Origin: Chloroflexus islandicus
GTDB lineage: Bacteria > Chloroflexota > Chloroflexia > Chloroflexales > Chloroflexaceae
Assembly: GCF_001650695.1 (NCBI RefSeq)
Contig: NZ_LWQS01000036.1
Span: 34,352 to 98,351, forward strand
Reading direction: 5' to 3'
Length of the DNA: 64,000 nucleotides
The position numbers and the translations under genes were made by a program. Below the pieces are notes generated by a model. It saw only the letters and a list, made by a program, of their open reading frames with translations, was not told where the DNA came from and ran no database searches. Below are positions 60,756 through 64,000 of this stretch, piece by piece (within the stretch, counting starts at the first letter, position 1; every line of letters starts with the position of its first letter).

Positions 60756-61414
60756 CCCGACCACGAGTGACGCTCAGTTTTGCCCAGACCCTCGATGGGC
60801 GAGTGGCGGCGGCTGATGGCAGCTCGCAATGGATTAGCGGGCCGGAATCACTGCGTTTCTGCCACCGGCTGCGCGCTGCCCACGACGCGATTATGGTTGG
60901 CATCGGCACGGTACTGCGCGACGATCCGCGTTTGACGGTGCGGCTGGTCGAGGGGCGCGATCCGCTGCGGGTGATCGTCGATAGCACGCTGCGCATCCCG
61001 CTAACCGCCGCGGTCATCCGCGACGGCGCCGCTCACGGCACCGTGCTGGCCTGCACCGCCGCCGCGCCGGCAGCACAACGCGCTGCTTTGGCGGAACGTG
61101 GCGCGACGATCCTCACCGTGCCGGCCACCTCAACCGGCAGAGTCGATCTCGCAGCGCTGCTGGCGGCGCTGGGTGAACGCGGCATCGCCAGCGTGATGGT
61201 CGAAGGCGGCGCGCGGCTGCTCACCAGCTTGCTGCGCGCGCGTTTAGCCGATGCGGTTGCGATCACGATCGCGCCGCTGATCCTTGGCGCGGGGCCGGTT
61301 GCGATCGGCGATCTAGGTATGACAACGCTCGCGCAGGCGATGAAGTTGGCTAACGCAACATGGACGGTGTACGGCGCCGATGTGGTGATAGAGGGCGACA
61401 TCCAGTACAGTTGA
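60752..61414 (+). CDS. RibD C-terminal/DHFR-like reductase
   Basis: A 220-residue NAD(P)H-dependent reductase. RPRVTLSFAQTLDGRVAAADG and GPESLRFCHRLRAAHDAIMVGIGTVLRDDP are hallmark RibD C-terminal/DHFR-fold motifs. VMVEGGARLLTSLLRARLAD is the nucleotide region. Without a deaminase domain it could be an archaeal-type riboflavin reductase or, because it overlaps folB, a pterin reductase standing in for DHFR. The activity cannot be fixed here. It lies 30 bases before the dehydrogenase. Confidence 0.88.
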   Translation: MTRPRVTLSFAQTLDGRVAAADGSSQWISGPESLRFCHRLRAAHDAIMVGIGTVLRDDPRLTVRLVEGRDPLRVIVDSTLRIPLTAAVIRDGAAHGTVLACTAAAPAAQRAALAERGATILTVPATSTGRVDLAALLAALGERGIASVMVEGGARLLTSLLRARLADAVAITIAPLILGAGPVAIGDLGMTTLAQAMKLANATWTVYGADVVIEGDIQYS

Positions 61415-61444
61415 CCGCTTTGCACTATCGCATTGAAACCCGCT

Positions 61445-62449
61445 ATGCAAACCCTTCCCGCTGAAGCCATCTGGTTCACCGCACCGCGCACCGTCACCGT
61501 GCGCCGGGAAACCGCGCCGCCACCGGCAGCCGGCGAGGTGCGGGTGGCCGCTATCGCCTCGTTGATCAGTCACGGCACCGAGCGGCTGGTCTACCGCGGC
61601 GAAGTCGATCCTACCCTGCCGCTTGATCTGCCGACCCTTAGCGGTAGCTTCGCTTTCCCGATCAAATACGGCTACGCCATTGCTGGACGAGTGATCGATG
61701 TTGGCCCCGGTGTCGATGGTCTCAAGATTGGCGATGCGGTCGCCGCCTTGCACCCTCACCAGAACGTCTTTACCGTGCCGGCGCATCTGGTCAAGCGGCT
61801 CCCTGACAACCTTGATCCAGCGTTGGGAGGATTTTACGCCAACGTCGAAACGGCGCTGACCATCTGCCACGACGCTACGCCGCGGTTGGGCGAGACGGTG
61901 GCGGTGCTGGGGCAAGGCGTGGTGGGGTTGCTCGTGACGCAGCTCTTGCTCCGCGCCGGCGTGCGCGTGATCGCGATTGACCCCGACCCGTACCGGCGCG
62001 CACTCACCGGACACTTCGGCGCAATCACGCTGGCCCACGCCGATCCGGCAGCGATTGCTGAACTGACCGGCGGACGCGGGGTTGACATCGCCATCGAGGT
62101 GAGCGGCGCGCCAGCGGCCCTGCAACCGGCGATTGAGATGGTGGCCGTCGAAGGGCTGGTGGTGGTCGCTTCGTGGTACGGGCAAAAGCCGGTGACACTC
62201 ACCCTCGGCGGCCACTTCCACCGCGGGAGGGTGACAGTGCGCTCATCGCAGGTAGGCCGGCTGGCGCCGGAAACCCTGCCGCGCTGGGATTACGCCCGCC
62301 GCACCGCAACCGTGCTCGAGCTGTTACCCCAGCTCCGGCTGGCCGAGCTGGTCAGCCACCGCTTCCCGATCGCACAAGCGGCGGCGGCGTATGCGCTGCT
62401 CGATCAGGCGCCAGCGGGTATGGTGCAGGTGATGGTGGAGTATGGGTGA
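61445..62449 (+). CDS. Medium-chain dehydrogenase (zinc-type alcohol dehydrogenase-like)
   Basis: A 334-residue MDR protein. The N-terminal GroES-like domain has GEVRVAAIASLISHGTERLVYRG, where the usual catalytic Cys is missing, so the zinc site may be absent. LHPHQNVFTVPAHLVKRLPD follows, and the Rossmann part has VAVLGQGVVGLLVTQLLLRAG. The STGTE/SHGTE motif recalls BchC (bacteriochlorophyllide a dehydrogenase), yet similar proteins occur beside pterin genes. Both options remain open. ATG at 61445 is preferred to TTG at 61433. Confidence 0.75.
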   Translation: MQTLPAEAIWFTAPRTVTVRRETAPPPAAGEVRVAAIASLISHGTERLVYRGEVDPTLPLDLPTLSGSFAFPIKYGYAIAGRVIDVGPGVDGLKIGDAVAALHPHQNVFTVPAHLVKRLPDNLDPALGGFYANVETALTICHDATPRLGETVAVLGQGVVGLLVTQLLLRAGVRVIAIDPDPYRRALTGHFGAITLAHADPAAIAELTGGRGVDIAIEVSGAPAALQPAIEMVAVEGLVVVASWYGQKPVTLTLGGHFHRGRVTVRSSQVGRLAPETLPRWDYARRTATVLELLPQLRLAELVSHRFPIAQAAAAYALLDQAPAGMVQVMVEYG

Positions 62450-62983
62450 GGTGTTGGCGAATCGCTCTGGCGGCAAGTGATGACAATCCCGCTTGTCATT
62501 GCGAGGGCGCGTAGCGCCCGAAGCAATCTCCTGCTTCAGCGCGAGCGAACGCTGAGGGGATTGCTCCCGTGCTCGCGGGAGATTGCTTCGCTTCGCTGGC
62601 AATGACAAGCGAAAAGCGGGGGATGGCGTCACTACGCGCGGGCATCACGGTGTGATACCCCTACGCGCGGGCATCACGGTGTGATGCCCCTACGCGCGGG
62701 CATCACGGTGTGATGCCCCTACGCGCGGGCATCACGGTGTGATGCCCCTACGCTTGGCTCGCAATGACAAGCGGAAAGCGGGGGATGGCGTCGCTACGCG
62801 CGGGCATCACGGTGTGATGCCCCTACGCGCGGGCATCACGGTGTGATGCCCCTACGCGCGGGCATCACGGTGTGATGCCCCTACGCTTGGCTCGCAATGA
62901 CAAGCGGAAAACGGGGGATGGCGTCGCCGCCTGACGGCGCCTCGCAATGACATAGGGAACCAACAAGCTAGCAGCAACAGCCT
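62450..62983. repeat. Repeat-filled gap before Dam methyltransferase
   Basis: The first part (about 62496-62612) is an inverted pair of attgcgag/gaagcaatc repeats around a tgagggg attgctcccg core. The middle is a 29-bp tandem array described separately. The last part (to 62953) is again ctcgcaatgaca. I see no gene. Confidence 0.8.
62632..62886. repeat. 29-bp tandem hairpin array in two blocks
   Basis: The unit is gcgcgggcatcacggtgtga plus tgcccctac, with a 9-bp stem (gggcatcac/gtgatgccc). Four copies start at about 62641, 62670, 62699 and 62728, and three more at 62803, 62832 and 62861, at exact 29-base spacing. The blocks are separated by a segment (gcttggctcgcaatgacaag, then cgggggatggcgtcgc) that recurs after the second block. 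There are no unique spacers, so it is not CRISPR. The first copy has one substitution (gatacccc). Confidence 0.9.
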
Positions 62984-63946
62984 ATGACCCATCCACACCA
63001 ACTCGATCTGTTTCCTGATACGCCAGACGGCGAGCAATCCCGTGATAGACCAACCCGCCTGCCGCAGCCTGTCAACGTCGCTGCCGTTCCGCAGCGCAGC
63101 CCGTTTCGCTATCCGGGTGGCAAGACGTGGTTTGTCCCTACCTTCCGGCGCTGGATGGCCAGTTTAGCACAGAAGCCGCGCATCTTGGTCGAACCATTCG
63201 CCGGCGGCGGGATTATCAGCCTCACCGCGTTGTTTGAGCATTGGGTCGAGCGCGTGGTGATGGTTGAACTCGACGAGGATGTGGCTGCGGTTTGGCAAAC
63301 GATTGTTAGCGGCGAAGCAGAATGGCTGGCCGAGCGCATTCTCTCGTTCCAACTCAGCCGCGAAACGCTGATCGCTGAGTTGAGCCGTCCGCCGGCCAGT
63401 CTGCGCGAACGCGCCTTTCACACCATTCTACGCAACCGTACCCTCCACGGCGGAATTCTGGCCGATGGCGCCAGTTTTCTCAAGCACGGCGAAAACGGCA
63501 AAGGCATCGCCTCGCGCTGGTACCCTCAGACCTTAGCCCGCCGGCTGCGTGATCTGCAACAGGTGGCTCACCGGATCGATATTCGCTGCGCTGATGGGAT
63601 GGCAGTGATTGAAGAATTTGCCCGCTGCACGGATGCCGTGTTCTTTGTCGATCCGCCTTACACAGCCGGCGGTAAGCGGGCCGGCAAACGGCTCTACCGC
63701 TACCACCAGATCGATCACCGGCGTCTGTTCCACTTGTGCCGGCAGGTGGCCGGCGAGGTGCTGCTAACGTATGATGAAGCGGAAGAGGTGAAAGAACTTG
63801 CGCGCGAGTATGGCTTTCAGATGCGATTAGTGCCAATGAAAAACACCCATCATGCCACGCTGCGCGAATTGGTGATCGGGCGCGATTTGGCATGGCTCGC
63901 TGAGTTGCCGGTGATGCGCGAGGAGCGTGGCATCTATCACGTCTGA
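62984..63946 (+). CDS. Dam-type DNA adenine methyltransferase (D12 class)
   Basis: A 320-residue N6-adenine methyltransferase. PFRYPGGKTWFVPTFRRW is the SAM-binding FxGGK-type motif, LVEPFAGGGIISLTALFEHW and VVMVELDEDVAAVW follow, and the catalytic DPPY motif is FFVDPPYTAGGK. The recognition site cannot be deduced. No restriction endonuclease is beside it up to the window end, so it may be an orphan or a phage or restriction-modification remnant. It is flanked by repeats on both sides, which is consistent with movement. Confidence 0.92.
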   Translation: MTHPHQLDLFPDTPDGEQSRDRPTRLPQPVNVAAVPQRSPFRYPGGKTWFVPTFRRWMASLAQKPRILVEPFAGGGIISLTALFEHWVERVVMVELDEDVAAVWQTIVSGEAEWLAERILSFQLSRETLIAELSRPPASLRERAFHTILRNRTLHGGILADGASFLKHGENGKGIASRWYPQTLARRLRDLQQVAHRIDIRCADGMAVIEEFARCTDAVFFVDPPYTAGGKRAGKRLYRYHQIDHRRLFHLCRQVAGEVLLTYDEAEEVKELAREYGFQMRLVPMKNTHHATLRELVIGRDLAWLAELPVMREERGIYHV

Positions 63947-63978
63947 GCAGTGAGACGCTCTTGCACTGCGGCGGCATG

Positions 63979-63997
63979 GCGGCAGTGAAACTGCCGC
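63979..63997. repeat. gcggcagt-type palindromic repeat at window end
   Basis: gcggcagt, a 3-base loop and actgccgc form a perfect 8-bp stem and probably extend past the edge. It belongs to the same family as the elements at about 5260, 55106 and 56731. Confidence 0.6.
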
Positions 63998-64000
63998 ACG

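Noticed and set aside
61445..62449. Firm assignment as BchC
   Set aside because: The HGTERL motif is suggestive, but the neighbours are pterin-type genes and several MDR groups share the motif. It is left as an alternative.
62632..62886. CRISPR array
   Set aside because: Units are contiguous at 29 bases with no variable spacers, each unit is a hairpin of a dispersed family, and no cas genes are near.

Overview
The window comes from a filamentous anoxygenic phototroph of the Chloroflexota, almost certainly Chloroflexus or a close relative. The decisive evidence is the chlorosome baseplate gene csmA, with His25 and a C-terminal extension, beside genes matching CsmM, CsmN, a UbiA-type bacteriochlorophyll c synthase (BchK) and the C-20 methyltransferase BchU. 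A BchD chelatase subunit lies elsewhere in the window. The DNA is GC-rich. Gaps are densely populated by short palindromic repeats. I saw no rRNA, tRNA or CRISPR. All identifications come from reading the sequence; no database search was run.

Layout. 0.1-5 kb: menH, divergent lon, a DUF309 gene and a family-4 glycosyltransferase. 5.7-13.7 kb: PHP phosphoesterase, DtxR-type regulator, enoyl-CoA hydratase, hybrid PAS histidine kinase, M24 peptidase homologue and MFS exporter. 13.7-19.4 kb: an exopolysaccharide-type group (glycosyltransferase, two Wzz-like proteins, a CpsD-like P-loop protein), then a two-component pair. 19.9-24.8 kb: cell-shape operon mreB-mreC-mreD-PBP2. 25.2-31.4 kb: bchD, a three-S1-domain protein, then rpmH-rnpA-yidC-jag. 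31.4-37.6 kb: PfkB kinase, KimA-like potassium transporter, ABC exporter, an HTH-LytM protein and a small membrane protein.

37.9-53.8 kb is the most notable part: eighteen genes all on the minus strand. From the promoter at about 53.93 kb they run: ArsA/Get3-type ATPase, csmA, two paralogous PH-like-domain proteins, a second ArsA ATPase, an ArsA-like protein that has lost its nucleotide motifs, an alpha/beta hydrolase, an HExxH zincin-like protein, a Pro-rich repeat protein, two tandem lipase-like hydrolases, a four-helix membrane protein, BchU, BchK, CsmM, CsmN, an NDH-2-like flavoprotein and an SRPBCC protein. I infer a chlorosome building locus that combines pigment completion, envelope proteins, and candidate machinery for targeting hydrophobic proteins and remodelling the lipid monolayer. 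The roles of the uncharacterised members are hypotheses.

54.2-64 kb: an aldose-epimerase-like protein, truncated haemoglobin, an alpha/beta hydrolase, a DUF4097 membrane protein, a dual-specificity phosphatase, a NYN-domain RNase-like protein, a tight methyltransferase-folB-RibD-like-MDR dehydrogenase run, a 29-bp tandem repeat array and an orphan Dam-type DNA methyltransferase.

Start codons were chosen from ribosome-binding sites, promoters and family length. Several reading frames run further upstream through repeats, and I trimmed those.
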